A stretch of DNA of 64,000 nucleotides, taken from Apium graveolens. Its lineage: Eukaryota > Streptophyta > Magnoliopsida > Apiales > Apiaceae. The first letter of the stretch is position 1. Each line of letters begins with the position of its first letter. This document shows positions 33,607 through 43,804 of the stretch, one piece after another. The notes under the pieces were generated by a model that saw only the letters and a list, made by a program, of their open reading frames with translations, was not told where the DNA came from and ran no database searches. The position numbers and the translations under genes were made by a program. The stretch is taken from assembly GCF_009905375.1 (NCBI RefSeq), contig NW_027417100.1, positions 62,001-126,000 on the forward strand, read 5' to 3'.

Positions 33607-36600
33607 TTGCAGGGCAACAGGAAAAATATTTTAGTTCTGGACAGTGGATGTTCAGGACATATGACTGGAAATAAGGCCCTGCTATCAGACTTTGTGGAGA
33701 AAGCTGGCCCAAGTGTTTCTTATGGAGATGGCAACATTGGAAAAACTTTGGGATATGGCAATATCAATCTTGGGAATGTCATCATTAAAGATGTAGCTCT
33801 GGTCTCAGGACTTAAACACAACTTACTGAGTATAAGTCAAATCTGTGACAGAGGTTATCATGTTGATTTCTTTGCAGAACATTGTGAAATAGTTAGTAAA
33901 TCCAAAGAAAAAATTGTTCTGAAGGGATTCAGGCGTGGTAACATTTATGAAGCTAAGCTTTCAACAAGTTCTGATGGTTCTGCAATCTGTTTAGTAAGTA
34001 GAGCCTCAACTGAAGAAAGCTGGAATTGGCACAAGAAACTCTCTCATTTAAACTTCAACAAGATAAATGAACTGATCAAGAAAGATCTTGTGAGAGGACT
34101 GCCAAAATCAGTGTTTGTTCCTGATGGTCTTTGTGACTCATGTCAGAAGGCTAAACAAAGAAAATCTTCGTTCAAGAGCAAGACTGAATCATCAATTCTT
34201 GAGCCTTATTATCTGCTTCATGTTGATCTATTTGGTCTAGTGAATGTCATGTCTATTACAAAGAAGAAATATGCGTTGGTCATAGTAGATGAGTTCACCA
34301 GATACACATGGGTGTATTTCTTGCACACAAAAAGTGAAACTGCATCTATCCTGATTGATCATGTCAAACATCTGGATAAATTGATCAAAGATTCTGTGAA
34401 AATTTTGAGGAGTGATAATGGCACTGAATTCAAGAATCTGATAATGGAAGAGTTCTGTAAAAATCATGGAATAAAGCAGGAATTTTCTGCTCCTGGAACT
34501 CCACAGCAAAATGGAGTTATTGAAAGAAAGAATAGAACTCTCATTGAAGCTGCACGAACAATGCTTGAAGAAGCAAAGCTTCCAACCTATTTCTGGGCTG
34601 AAGCTGTGCAGACTGCTTGTTTTACTCAAAATGCAACACTCATTAACAAGCATGGAAAAACACCATATGAGATGGTGAAGAACAAGAAGCCAAATCTCAA
34701 ATACTTTCATGTATTTGGATGTAAGTGTTTTGTTCTCAAGACTCATCCTGAACAGCTATCCAAGTTTGATCTAAAAGCTGATGAGGGAATCTTTGTGGGA
34801 TATCCACTTTCTACAAAAGCCTTCAGAGTCTATAATTTGAGAACAAAAGTGGTCATGGAATCTATCAATGTCTCTTTTGATGACAAGAAGATCACTGGAC
34901 TTGAAGATTGCATTGATCATGATCAGCTGAGATTTGAAAATGAAGATTCATATTCTGATACCTCAAGTCCTGACAGTCTAAGTCCTGATACTGTAAATTC
35001 TGATGGATTAAACTCTGATGTTATTGAAACTGTGGTGACTACGTCAAAGAAAGATGCACCAATGCAGGGGGAGCATACTCAAGATATTATCACATCTCAA
35101 GAAGCATCAGAACATATATCTGGCTCTTCAAATTCTGATTCGTCAAGTTCTGATAAGCCAAGTACTGAAAATCTAAATACTGGAGGATCCAACTCAGAGA
35201 GCATAGTTTCAGGGGGAGCATCAGAAAATGAAACCGAAGACAGCATGAATCATGGGGGAGCATCCAGTTCTAGAGAAAATCTTCCATCTGCAAGGAAGTG
35301 GACAAAATCACATACACCTGATTTGATAATTGGAAATCCTGAGGCAGGTGTCAGAACTAGAACAGGTACTTCGAATGAATGTCTTTACAATTCTTTTCTC
35401 TCTCAGTTTGAGCCAAAGAAAGTGGAAGAAGCTCTTCAAGATGCTGATTGGGTGCAAGCAATGCAGGAAGAGTTGAATGAATTTGAAAGAAACAAAGTCT
35501 GGACCTTAGTGCCAAGACCTAAGAATAGATCGGTTGTTGGTACAAAGTGGGTATTCAGAAACAAAACTGACAGTGATGGCATAATTGTAAGGAACAAGGC
35601 AAGGCTGGTTGCAAAAGGATATTCTCAACAGGAGGGAATTGACTATGATGAAACATTTGCTCCAGTTGCTAGGTTAGAAGCCATAAGGATATTCATGGCT
35701 TATGCTGCTCACAAAAAGTTTACTGTCTTTCAAATGGATGTGAAAAGTGCTTTTCTCAATGGAGAATTGGAAGAGGAAGTATATGTTGAACAACCTCCAG
35801 GCTTTGTAGATTTCAAACATCCAGATTATGTCTACAGGCTTGATAAAGCACTTTATGGACTTAAGCAAGCTCCTAGAGCATGGTATGAGACTTTAGCTCA
35901 GTTTCTTCTGGAAAGTGGATTCAACAGAGGAACTATTGACAAAACACTGTTCTATCTCAACCATGGCAAGGACTTACTTTTGATCCAGATTTATGTTGAT
36001 GATATTATTTTTGGGTCTCCAAATGACAAACTTTGCAAAAAGTTTGCCAAACTAATGCAGTCAAGATATCAGATGAGTATGATGGGAGAACTCAGTTATT
36101 TTCTGGGCCTTCAAGTCAAGCAGAGTGAAGAAGGAACTTTTATTTGTCAATCTAAGTACACCAGAAACTTGCTGAAGAAATTTGGAATGCAAGACTGTTC
36201 AAGTGCATCCACTCCCATGGCCACTGCAACAAAACTGGATAAGGATACTGGTAATTCAGTAGATATTACTGATTACAGAGGTATGATTGGCTCACTTCTC
36301 TATCTAACTGCTAGTAGACCAGATATCATGTTTGCTACCTGTCTTTGTGCAAGATTTCAAGCAGATCCAAGAGAACCTCACTTAACAGCTGTAAAAAGAA
36401 TCTTTAAGTATCTTAAAGGAACAGCTGATCTAGGATTATGGTATCCTAGAGAATCAGATTTTAAATTAATAGGTTACTCAGATGCAGATTTTGCAGGTTG
36501 CAAAATTGACAGGAAAAGCACAAGTGGAAGCTGCCAATTTCTTGGAGGCAGGTTGGTTTCTTGGTATAGCAAGAAACAAAAGTCAATTTCCACATCAACT

Positions 36601-36948
36601 GCAGAAGCAGAGTATATTGCTGCAGGAAGCTGCTGTGCACAGATTCTTTGGATGAAGAATCAGTTACTGGATTATGGGTTAACATATTTCAAAATCCCTA
36701 TTTACTGTGATAATCAAAGTGCTATTGCTATGACAGGTAATCCAGTTCAACACTCTATGACAAAGCACATCAGCATCAGGTACCATTTCATCAGGGAACA
36801 TGTGGATGAAGGTACAGTGGAATTGCATTTTGTTCCCACAGATCAACAAGTAGCAGATATCTTCACAAAACCACTGTGTGAAGCTACCTTTTCAAAATTG
36901 GTAAATGAACTTGGAATGATTTCAGGTTCTTTCTCTAAATCTGCTTAA
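33607..36948 (+). CDS. pol: Copia F pol: protease, integrase, RT, RNase H
   Basis: Open for 1113 codons with no ATG start: the frame opens after TAG (33592) and TGA (33604) and is in phase with gag. Domains: protease [11 protein letters not shown] (residue about 12); GAG-pre-integrase HKKLSHLN (about 142); integrase D-D-E at [16 protein letters not shown] and [25 protein letters not shown]; an acidic Ser-rich linker; RT with [30 protein letters not shown] and YVDD (residue 796, 35992-36003); RNase H with YSDADFAGC and TAEAEYIAA, ending FTKPL. All catalytic residues are present. LFGLVN has Leu where Pro is usual. It probably reaches translation by splicing (a TTGATTGCAG-GG acceptor-like site lies at its start) or by suppression of two stops. 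Potentially functional. Confidence 0.95.
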   Translation: MQGNRKNILVLDSGCSGHMTGNKALLSDFVEKAGPSVSYGDGNIGKTLGYGNINLGNVIIKDVALVSGLKHNLLSISQICDRGYHVDFFAEHCEIVSKSKEKIVLKGFRRGNIYEAKLSTSSDGSAICLVSRASTEESWNWHKKLSHLNFNKINELIKKDLVRGLPKSVFVPDGLCDSCQKAKQRKSSFKSKTESSILEPYYLLHVDLFGLVNVMSITKKKYALVIVDEFTRYTWVYFLHTKSETASILIDHVKHLDKLIKDSVKILRSDNGTEFKNLIMEEFCKNHGIKQEFSAPGTPQQNGVIERKNRTLIEAARTMLEEAKLPTYFWAEAVQTACFTQNATLINKHGKTPYEMVKNKKPNLKYFHVFGCKCFVLKTHPEQLSKFDLKADEGIFVGYPLSTKAFRVYNLRTKVVMESINVSFDDKKITGLEDCIDHDQLRFENEDSYSDTSSPDSLSPDTVNSDGLNSDVIETVVTTSKKDAPMQGEHTQDIITSQEASEHISGSSNSDSSSSDKPSTENLNTGGSNSESIVSGGASENETEDSMNHGGASSSRENLPSARKWTKSHTPDLIIGNPEAGVRTRTGTSNECLYNSFLSQFEPKKVEEALQDADWVQAMQEELNEFERNKVWTLVPRPKNRSVVGTKWVFRNKTDSDGIIVRNKARLVAKGYSQQEGIDYDETFAPVARLEAIRIFMAYAAHKKFTVFQMDVKSAFLNGELEEEVYVEQPPGFVDFKHPDYVYRLDKALYGLKQAPRAWYETLAQFLLESGFNRGTIDKTLFYLNHGKDLLLIQIYVDDIIFGSPNDKLCKKFAKLMQSRYQMSMMGELSYFLGLQVKQSEEGTFICQSKYTRNLLKKFGMQDCSSASTPMATATKLDKDTGNSVDITDYRGMIGSLLYLTASRPDIMFATCLCARFQADPREPHLTAVKRIFKYLKGTADLGLWYPRESDFKLIGYSDADFAGCKIDRKSTSGSCQFLGGRLVSWYSKKQKSISTSTAEAEYIAAGSCCAQILWMKNQLLDYGLTYFKIPIYCDNQSAIAMTGNPVQHSMTKHISIRYHFIREHVDEGTVELHFVPTDQQVADIFTKPLCEATFSKLVNELGMISGSFSKSA
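35065..35263 (+). other. Three PPT-like GGGGGAGCAT repeats in the integrase-RT linker
   Basis: The sequence GGGGGAGCAT occurs at 35067-35076, at about 35212-35221 and at 35254-35263, inside the pol linker. It resembles the functional tract GTTGGGGGAGAT before the 3' LTR (43205-43216). Copia B has AGGGGGAG at the equivalent place (628-635, minus). These could serve as central polypurine primers; encoded residues are GEH/GGAS. Function is inferred. Confidence 0.55.
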
Positions 36949-38281
36949 ACTTGTTCTATGTTATCAGACTTTATGATCAGTATTTACAGAATTAATCTCT
37001 TTGTATATTCTGTGCATTAATTGATAAATGTCTTTAAGTACTGACTGTTGTCTGATATATGGTTCTAAACTCTGATAAGTGATATGTCTGTTTCAGTAAC
37101 TATTCAATCCTATGAGGATAATTGTGCTAGATACTGACCTACTAGTCTTCAATAAACAAATGATCCCATGAAAGAAGTAATTATTTCTGTGGAAATCTTA
37201 TGACACAAGCAAATTCTGATACTTGAGCTTAGTTTAGTTTACTTTATTCATCTTACTACTAAGTCCCAAATTAGAATAATGCTACTCATCTGTTTAAGTT
37301 CTGATTCTAGTAAAACTGCTGAATGTACTAAGTGCTGATAAACCTCACTTATCAAAAGAAAAAGAAAAAGAATCAAAGAACAATATCAGGTACTCCTTTG
37401 AGATCTAGAGTAAAAATGTGAATGGGACGACCCAAGTGCATTGCTGGTATTAAGTAAATATGCATTAGAAAAGCAAAATATTTTCTTGGTGACTGTTCAC
37501 ACTCTATGATTACTGGAGAAATACTCTGATAATAGCATAAATTCTGATAAACAGTCGTGACTCACTTACACTGAGAAGCCACTGTAAAATAGAATTTCAA
37601 AAGATGCATAAAATTAGCACAAAAACAGTTGAGGTGGACTCATGCATGAACTCATTTATCAGTAGGTTTCAGGATAATGACAGCTCTTTAGCAAAATTTT
37701 AATTATGACTTATTTCTAAGATGTACTGAAGTGAATCAGACTTTACTCTTTGTCTGTTATTTAGCTTAATGCACACACTAATCACTCCATATGAATGATG
37801 AAATTTCTGTGGTGGTCTATGTTATTTTAGATAAACAGTCAATGTTTCATTTTTGCACAAATTCTGAGGACAAGTTCTAGTTACACGTTCTGATGATTAA
37901 GTTCTGACGTTCATAACTAAGAACTTGTATGAGTATTTACTAAGATAGATATTCCTTGTTCGAGTTAAGACATTATGTTCTGATGACTGTTAAGTTCTGG
38001 TATAGGTCTAAGTTCTGATTTGTCAGTCTAACCCTTTACTTGACTTATCTGTGAGTAAAATTTGGTAACAGTCTCAGATTAATTTCGAAATGTTGAAGTG
38101 GAAGATTAATAGTCTATGGTTAAAACATAATGGCACTCGTCCTTGAACAGTTCACTCTTGTTACATGTGCACATTCCTTTTCCAATGACTGTTATTCTTT
38201 TTCAAAGTCTAGGGAGACGAGGTAGAATTAATTCTACCTGTCAGCATTAAATATCTTTGCGTCTCTTGGCATTCTCTTGCC
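36949..38281 (+). other. Copia F post-pol spacer, non-coding
   Basis: AT-rich, with no ORF of note. It is sprinkled with AAGTTCTGAT (exact at 37296-37305 and 38010-38019) and close variants (aaattctgat, aagtgctgat, aagttctgacg). By position it separates pol from the small and third ORFs. Confidence 0.7.
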
Positions 38282-38287
38282 TATATA
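38282..38287 (+). promoter_or_regulatory. Possible internal TATA box upstream of small ORF
   Basis: CTATATACAC in a pyrimidine-rich context typical of plant core promoters, 76 bp before the ATG at 38363. Inference from composition and spacing only. Confidence 0.35.
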
Positions 38288-38362
38288 CACAGCCACTTCA
38301 CATTAGTCTTCTCATCACACTTGTATCACAAATTCAGTCTTGTTTTTCATTTACTATCACAA

Positions 38363-38608
38363 ATGGCTGAATTTGGCTGGTTCTACAATTACGGTGATGA
38401 GACTGTGCATGTCTTTTTGAATGGAATTCCAACTCCCTACCCTATCACCAACATCCCTCACAATCTCTGGATTCAATTTCCAGAGGTTATCAAACGTGAT
38501 CTGGTGGCCGTTCGAAGAGACCTTCACCTTCGTCGTATCCGTCAGCAAGAGCGAATCATTCGACTCGCTATCTTGTTTGTCGAAGATAGGAAGAGGAAGA
38601 TGACTTAA
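38363..38608 (+). CDS. Copia F small ORF, 81 residues, unknown
   Basis: ATG at 38363 with a pyrimidine-rich leader and a TATA-like box 76 bp upstream; the frame also extends upstream to 38321 without ATG. The protein starts MAEFGWFYNYGDETVHVFLNG, has an aromatic N-terminus, a central Pro/Ile segment and a strongly basic, probably helical C-terminus (AVRRDLHLRRIRQQERIIR). I recognise no family. It lies between pol and the third ORF and shows less of the AGTTCTGAT motif than its surroundings. It may be a real accessory ORF or a chance ORF. The antisense ORF at 38357-38635 is its shadow. Confidence 0.4.
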   Translation: MAEFGWFYNYGDETVHVFLNGIPTPYPITNIPHNLWIQFPEVIKRDLVAVRRDLHLRRIRQQERIIRLAILFVEDRKRKMT

Positions 38609-39298
38609 TCTCGTCTTCTTCCTGTTCTTCTTCATCCTCAGCTTTGTCAGGCTTCTTAGCTAGGACTAAAGCTGTTGACGTTAGGATTAGAAGCTTAGGG
38701 AAAATCTTGTACTGATGTAATTTCTATTTCATATATGTATTGACTTGATATATTAATGAAAACTGTTTTTACTTCAAGATTTTGTCTCTGAGTTATTTTA
38801 TCTGTGTTGTTAAATCCTGCTTGATATTCTGATGACCATTTAAATTTTGTCTTTATTTAAGTTCTGATTCTTTGTCAGCACTTATTCATCGAAATTATCT
38901 CGGTCATTTTTAACATGATTCATTTTCAGAATATTAATGTTGCAGTGAAAAATAATTCAATCAGTGCTAACGGTTTTAATTTTGAATTAAAACTGTGTCT
39001 CTTAATAACTGAAATGGTTTTTCCTTGAAACAAGGCAACTGGGTAAGTAATCATTCCTGTTTTCTCGAGCCCAGTAACTATCCGTTATTACTGCATGTCT
39101 GACAGGTGTCCAACGGTAACATTTTTTTTCAGAGTATAAGAACAACAGAGAGAAGATTTCTTTAATCTTTTATTTTCTTTATACTTTATCTCTCTTCTTA
39201 CTTTTACTCTCTTTCTCATTCTTTCTCACGTTGGTTTTTCATACAGACATTATCTCAAACACCTAACAGGCATACTTGAATTTCAATATTTTTTTCAC
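38609..39298 (+). other. Leader of the copia F third ORF
   Basis: Non-coding. Contains AAGTTCTGAT at 38859-38868, a TATAAG at 39135-39140, and then a 150-bp CT-rich stretch resembling a plant 5' untranslated leader that ends just before the ATG at 39299. A CATACAG at about 39240-39246 could be a splice acceptor. Either a sub-genomic promoter or splicing could deliver the third ORF. Confidence 0.5.
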
Positions 39299-42200
39299 AT
39301 GGCACCAAAGGATTTAATCATTGATGGAGCAAAGTTTGTTCCCAACAACTATGCTGCAATTCTTGATCATGCTGAAGCTCCATCTGAATTGTATTTTGTG
39401 CAAGATCTTCTTGCACATAGTGAGGTTGGGTACGCCTTAACTCAGCCTGAATTATTTTCAAGTCAACAAGTTCTGCGGTTCTGGAGGACTGGAGTTTATG
39501 ATGATGGTGGTAAACGAGGAACTCCCAGTATTATCTTCCAAGTGGGTGATTCATCCTATGTAGTCACTCCTGGTACAGTACGAAGAGCATTACATCTTCC
39601 AGAAGATTGTACCTTCTCTATACCAGAGGAATCAGAACTTCGAGGGTTAATGACTGATTTGGGATATGAAAAGAGTCTGACGAAACTTGGACAGTTGAAA
39701 CGGGCTAATATCAGAAGAGAATGGAGTTTCTTCTTCGATTGCATCACCAAGGCTTTTGGCAACAAGTGTTCAAATTTTGATGCCATCCCAATTCTGAGTC
39801 AGCACATCGGGTATGCTATTATCCATCAAACTCATTTTGATTTTGCAACTGGAATAATTGGTTTTATTGGGGATAGGATGACAGAGGATCGAGATGTTGT
39901 TTATTTTGCTAGATTCTGTCAACTTATTTATACGTATTGTACTGCTGAACCCCAGTTAGTCAGCACTCAAACCCCACCTTTTAAGGTTGCAAAAAGGTAC
40001 TTTAACGACCTGATAAATGCTGACACAAAGAAATCAATGGTGAGACAATTACAGATTCCTCAGTCTGTGAAACAGATTCTGGTAAATGCTGATCCTGCTA
40101 CTTACAAATCTGTTTACTCAAATGTTCAACCAACTCACCATAACCAAAATCCATCAACCTCAGTACCTACCTCTCATTCTACTCAACCTACCCTCAGAAC
40201 TTATCTCCAATCCTATCTCTCCACTTCACAGACTGCTCAACCTTCTTCTTCAGCACCTACTGTGAAGCCTACATCCTCTAAACCAAAGAGAACAAAGACT
40301 GTTCCTCAAACATCTCAGAAGAAGAGGAGGATTACTTTGAGAGATGAATCAGATTCTGAGGATCAGATTCCCTCTTCAGAACCTGTGGTAGATGAAGCTG
40401 AGAAGGTAACTTCTCAGAAGGATTCTGCAATTGGGGGTTCTAGGCTTCTCAAGAGGCTTAGACGTATGACGGTTCCTGAAACTCCCAAGGAATCCAAATC
40501 AACAAGGAAGTACAAGAAACAGAGGGCACAAAGGCCAGTTTCAGATGATGAGGAGGAAGCAGCTAAGGAAGGGGATCAGGAATCTCTGATCTCACAAGAC
40601 AAGGAATTTGCTCCAGTCACTTCTTCTCCATCAACTCCATCTCAGGAACCTGTATCTGACAAGGCTAATTCACCTTCTATGTCTCTTGTTGATCCAGGCA
40701 CAAGTGCTGACATTGATATTCAGAACCTGGTTGTGCCTGAAATACTTTTCTTAGAAGCTCCAACGGCAAATAATCCTTCCACAACACCTGTTACTGATGC
40801 TGTTCAAACTCCTGAGTTATCACTAACACCTTCTCTGCATCAAGATGCTGATGATCAGATTTTCGGTGAGCATCAGGATATGGCTGTTGATCAGAACTTA
40901 GTATCAGATCAGCAATTAGAGGATGTTGAAGCCTCCATTGCTACTCACACAGTTGTCTTATCAGAAGATACTGATTCTTTAAGTTCTGATGCTGCAAATG
41001 TTGGAGATACTGGTGAAACTGCTACAACTGTAGATACTGATGAAGCAGGTCCTTCAGGACATACTCCTCCACTGACTCTTCCTAAGTCTGAACTGGTAAA
41101 GGAGTTTGTTATCAGGGATGCACCAGTACCTTGGAGTGAAACTCCTGCAGGTCAGGAGTGGACTAAGGAATGGAACTCAGTTTCATGTGTTCCTAATGCT
41201 TTACATCTTGCTGAGCACTTGACTAAAGCTGATGACATGTTACATTCTGATGATTTTAAAACCCAGCTTAGAGTCACTGCATTGAGTACTAAACATCTAC
41301 AAGGTCTTCATTCCAACACTCATGCAGAGCTACACAAGATTCAGGAGAACTTTATCAAACAGGAACAAGTTTGGAAAATTGATAAGAAAAAGTTCTTCCA
41401 ACCTACCATTGACAGGGTTGCTTATATTGAGAAAACTCAAGAGAAGCAACAAGCTCAGATTGATCAAATTCTGACAAATCAAGCTTCTCAGCAATCGCAA
41501 CTTACTGAAATCCAGACCTCAGTGGAACTACTTATCTCTCTTTTATTACCTGCTGATGCCAAAAAGGGGGAGAAGGTAATTAAGTCCAAATGCAAAACCA
41601 ACAAGTCACTGCAAGGAAAGGATGATGGAAAAGATGACCAAGGAAACTCTGGAATGGGTAGTGGTCATAGTCAAGGTAGAAGGTTTACATCAAGACAAGC
41701 TAGTCACAGAACAAGTTCTGATACTGGGAAAAGAATAAGTTCTGCTGCTGGTAAAAGGATAAGTTCTGATGAACTTCTAGATCTTGATGAGGAAATGTCA
41801 AGACAGTTATTTCTTCAAGAAAATCCAGGGATGGACTTGGAAAGTTTAAAGGAAGAAGAAGCCAGACTTAAATCAGAGAAAGTCACATCTAAATCTGAAG
41901 CTTCTGGTAAAAAGTTACTTCCAAAACCTAAAGGCATTGTGATCAAAGAAAGGATTCATACTGAAGAAACTTTGGCTAGATCACAACCACAGATAGATCC
42001 AAGATCCAAGGGTAAAGAAAAGGTTGGTGAACCTATCAAGCCTTATGTACCTCCTGAGGAAGAAGAAATTACTGATGGAAAAGATAATCTTGCTCTGACT
42101 TCAAGAAAAGTTCTTAAAACAACCTCTGACATGGCTCAAGTTGTTCAGAGTCAAGAAATTGTAAGTTCTGATATTCAGAAGAAGCAAGTAACCTCTGACA

Positions 42201-43009
42201 GTGCTCAAGTTAACTTGATATCAGAAAATAAATCTAAAACACTCCTACGAGGATTCACTAAAGCAAAACAGACTCAATCTTTGAAGACTACTTCAAGTGG
42301 TTTTGAAGCAAGAGTAGTTACTGGAAAGGAAGCTAGAGATAAAACTGGATTGGCAAGTGCTGATGAAAGAAGAGTACATAACACTACCGATGATCCAACT
42401 TCCTTGAGTGAACCAGGTATTGGAGCAACTCCTGAGAGATTGAATCAACTAGAATCTGTACAGATGGTTTACCATACCTACTTGAAAGAATACATTATGT
42501 TGTATTTCATGACAGATGGTAGGGTTTATCATATAAGACAAAATGTCATTCCATTGAAGTATTTTGAAGAATTGGAGCATGTATTATTCTTACTTCAAGT
42601 GGATGACAGAATAACAGAGACTGCTGCAAACTACTTAAAAGAACAGATTCAGAGACAGAAAAGGCTTTATTCTGTTAAGTCTGACAGCAGATATGTTCCA
42701 AAGTACAGAAATCACAATGGTGATATTGTTGATATGAAGCCTAATATTGCACAGATCAGAACATATCTTGGTATTAAGGGGCTTGAATTCAATCTAGAGT
42801 CTAACAAAGCTTATGTCATAAGACTAGATCGGGAGTTGAGAAAAGCAAAGATTAATGATCTCAGAGCTGCAATATTTCAAACTGGTGAAGATACTGCAGA
42901 GCTTAAAGATGTCAAACGGAGAATGATTGATGAACTCAGATATGCTGAGAAATGTTTGTTAAAGAATTATCTCAGAACAACTCCTGACATCAGAGAGATC
43001 AGAAAATGA
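39299..43009 (+). CDS. Copia F third ORF, 1236 residues (SIRE-type additional ORF)
   Basis: Intact ATG-to-TGA frame. Residues 1-270 look globular (VGYALTQPELFSSQQVLRFW; YVVTPGTVRRALHLPED; GYAIIHQTHFDFATGIIGFI). This resembles, from memory, the N-terminal domain of post-pol proteins annotated as putative plant transposon proteins in asterid SIRE-like elements. Residues 275-620 are low-complexity Ser/Thr/Pro/Glu with a basic KKRRI patch. A coiled-coil-like stretch lies around 680-740 (QAQIDQILTNQASQQSQL), and more low complexity follows. Residues 1060-1236 are a conserved-looking basic helical end (YLKEYIMLYFMTDGRVYHIR; ELRYAEKCLLKNYL). No signal peptide or clear membrane span, so an envelope role is not supported. 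AAGTTCTGAT occurs five times, each reading Ser-Ser-Asp. Function unknown. Confidence 0.85.
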   Translation: MAPKDLIIDGAKFVPNNYAAILDHAEAPSELYFVQDLLAHSEVGYALTQPELFSSQQVLRFWRTGVYDDGGKRGTPSIIFQVGDSSYVVTPGTVRRALHLPEDCTFSIPEESELRGLMTDLGYEKSLTKLGQLKRANIRREWSFFFDCITKAFGNKCSNFDAIPILSQHIGYAIIHQTHFDFATGIIGFIGDRMTEDRDVVYFARFCQLIYTYCTAEPQLVSTQTPPFKVAKRYFNDLINADTKKSMVRQLQIPQSVKQILVNADPATYKSVYSNVQPTHHNQNPSTSVPTSHSTQPTLRTYLQSYLSTSQTAQPSSSAPTVKPTSSKPKRTKTVPQTSQKKRRITLRDESDSEDQIPSSEPVVDEAEKVTSQKDSAIGGSRLLKRLRRMTVPETPKESKSTRKYKKQRAQRPVSDDEEEAAKEGDQESLISQDKEFAPVTSSPSTPSQEPVSDKANSPSMSLVDPGTSADIDIQNLVVPEILFLEAPTANNPSTTPVTDAVQTPELSLTPSLHQDADDQIFGEHQDMAVDQNLVSDQQLEDVEASIATHTVVLSEDTDSLSSDAANVGDTGETATTVDTDEAGPSGHTPPLTLPKSELVKEFVIRDAPVPWSETPAGQEWTKEWNSVSCVPNALHLAEHLTKADDMLHSDDFKTQLRVTALSTKHLQGLHSNTHAELHKIQENFIKQEQVWKIDKKKFFQPTIDRVAYIEKTQEKQQAQIDQILTNQASQQSQLTEIQTSVELLISLLLPADAKKGEKVIKSKCKTNKSLQGKDDGKDDQGNSGMGSGHSQGRRFTSRQASHRTSSDTGKRISSAAGKRISSDELLDLDEEMSRQLFLQENPGMDLESLKEEEARLKSEKVTSKSEASGKKLLPKPKGIVIKERIHTEETLARSQPQIDPRSKGKEKVGEPIKPYVPPEEEEITDGKDNLALTSRKVLKTTSDMAQVVQSQEIVSSDIQKKQVTSDSAQVNLISENKSKTLLRGFTKAKQTQSLKTTSSGFEARVVTGKEARDKTGLASADERRVHNTTDDPTSLSEPGIGATPERLNQLESVQMVYHTYLKEYIMLYFMTDGRVYHIRQNVIPLKYFEELEHVLFLLQVDDRITETAANYLKEQIQRQKRLYSVKSDSRYVPKYRNHNGDIVDMKPNIAQIRTYLGIKGLEFNLESNKAYVIRLDRELRKAKINDLRAAIFQTGEDTAELKDVKRRMIDELRYAEKCLLKNYLRTTPDIREIRK

Positions 43010-43204
43010 TGAAGCCAAGTCAAAGATCTACAACTGCTTAAATTCTGATATTTATACAGATTGAAGTTGTTATCAGAAGTTGAATTGGTAAAAACTTTAA
43101 GGACTGTAAGTTGTAGTTATCTTGTCTATTTCTCATGCATTTGTACTTAATGTTTTTGACATCATCAAATATCTGTTAAACTTGTATATTTTGTTAATTT
43201 ACAA

Positions 43205-43216
43205 GTTGGGGGAGAT
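43205..43216 (+). other. Polypurine tract of copia F
   Basis: GTTGGGGGAGAT directly before the 3' LTR start TGTTAG at 43217, the plus-strand primer for reverse transcription. The preceding 43010-43204 is a non-coding 3' region with no other feature. Confidence 0.92.
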
Positions 43217-43804
43217 TGTTAGATATATTTGATAATGTCATGGCTAATATGTTTTATGTTTAGATTTCAGATCTTATTTGAACAGAACAAATCAGTACTT
43301 AACTGTTGATCAGTACTTATACTGGAAGTCAGGACTTAAGGGATATCAGGAGATAAGCATCAGGAGATAGATATCAGAACTTAAGTACTGAAGGACGATC
43401 AGATAAGGACAGTAGCTGATTAAAGTTAAGAAGATCAAGATAAACATAAGAAGAGATATGCATGAAGAAGGAATTCTGTGAAGAATGGAATACTTGGAAT
43501 AGAAGATATCTGATTGATATATTTTAGGAAGCAGAATTATATTCCATATCAATTAGCGATTATCTTGTAACTGTGTAGTATATAAACACAGACATAGGGT
43601 TTACACTATAAGTGTTATCATTATCGAGAATATTATTTACTATAACCCTAGCAGCTCTCGTGATATTTTGTTCATCACTGAGAGATAACAGTTTCGGATT
43701 GTAACAGAGTTTATTGTTTAAATAAAGTTTGTATTCTGTTACATAAGTTCTTGAAGTTTGATTTGATTGTAATAAACACTGTATTCACCCCCTCTACAGT
43801 GAAA
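43217..43804 (+). repeat. Copia F 3' LTR, missing its last 14 bp
   Basis: Aligns with the 5' LTR at 6 substitutions in 588 bp, then stops after cagtgaaa. The terminal GTGTGACCTAACA is absent and inverted gypsy gag begins at 43805. The end was removed by a rearrangement after integration. Confidence 0.93.

Larger units (their letters stand above)
30602..43804 (+). mobile_element. Copia F, nearly intact SIRE-like element with third ORF
   Basis: LTR (30602-31202), primer site (31205-31216), gag (31258-33594), pol (33607-36948), 2.3-kb spacer with a small ORF, third ORF (39299-43009), polypurine tract (43205-43216), 3' LTR (43217-43804). The total of 13.2 kb is long for Ty1/copia. Long gag with three zinc knuckles and a large ORF after RNase H place it with SIRE/Maximus-type elements. 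The 5' LTR is complete (TGTTAG...CTAACA) but the 3' LTR lacks its last 14 bp, and no TSD is present: the left flank ends gataag while the right flank is inverted gag. LTR divergence is 6 substitutions in 588 bp by eye. Confidence 0.95.

Noticed and set aside
34237..34746. 169-codon minus-strand ORF inside copia F pol
   Set aside because: Antisense shadow of the integrase domain, which is clearly coding on the + strand.
39299..43009. Third ORF as a captured host gene
   Set aside because: It lies between the pol gene and polypurine tract of F, carries the same AAGTTCTGAT motif in the same phase as gag and pol, and resembles post-pol ORFs of other SIRE-like elements.
39299..43009. Third ORF as an envelope glycoprotein
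   Set aside because: No signal peptide, convincing transmembrane segment or furin-like site is visible.
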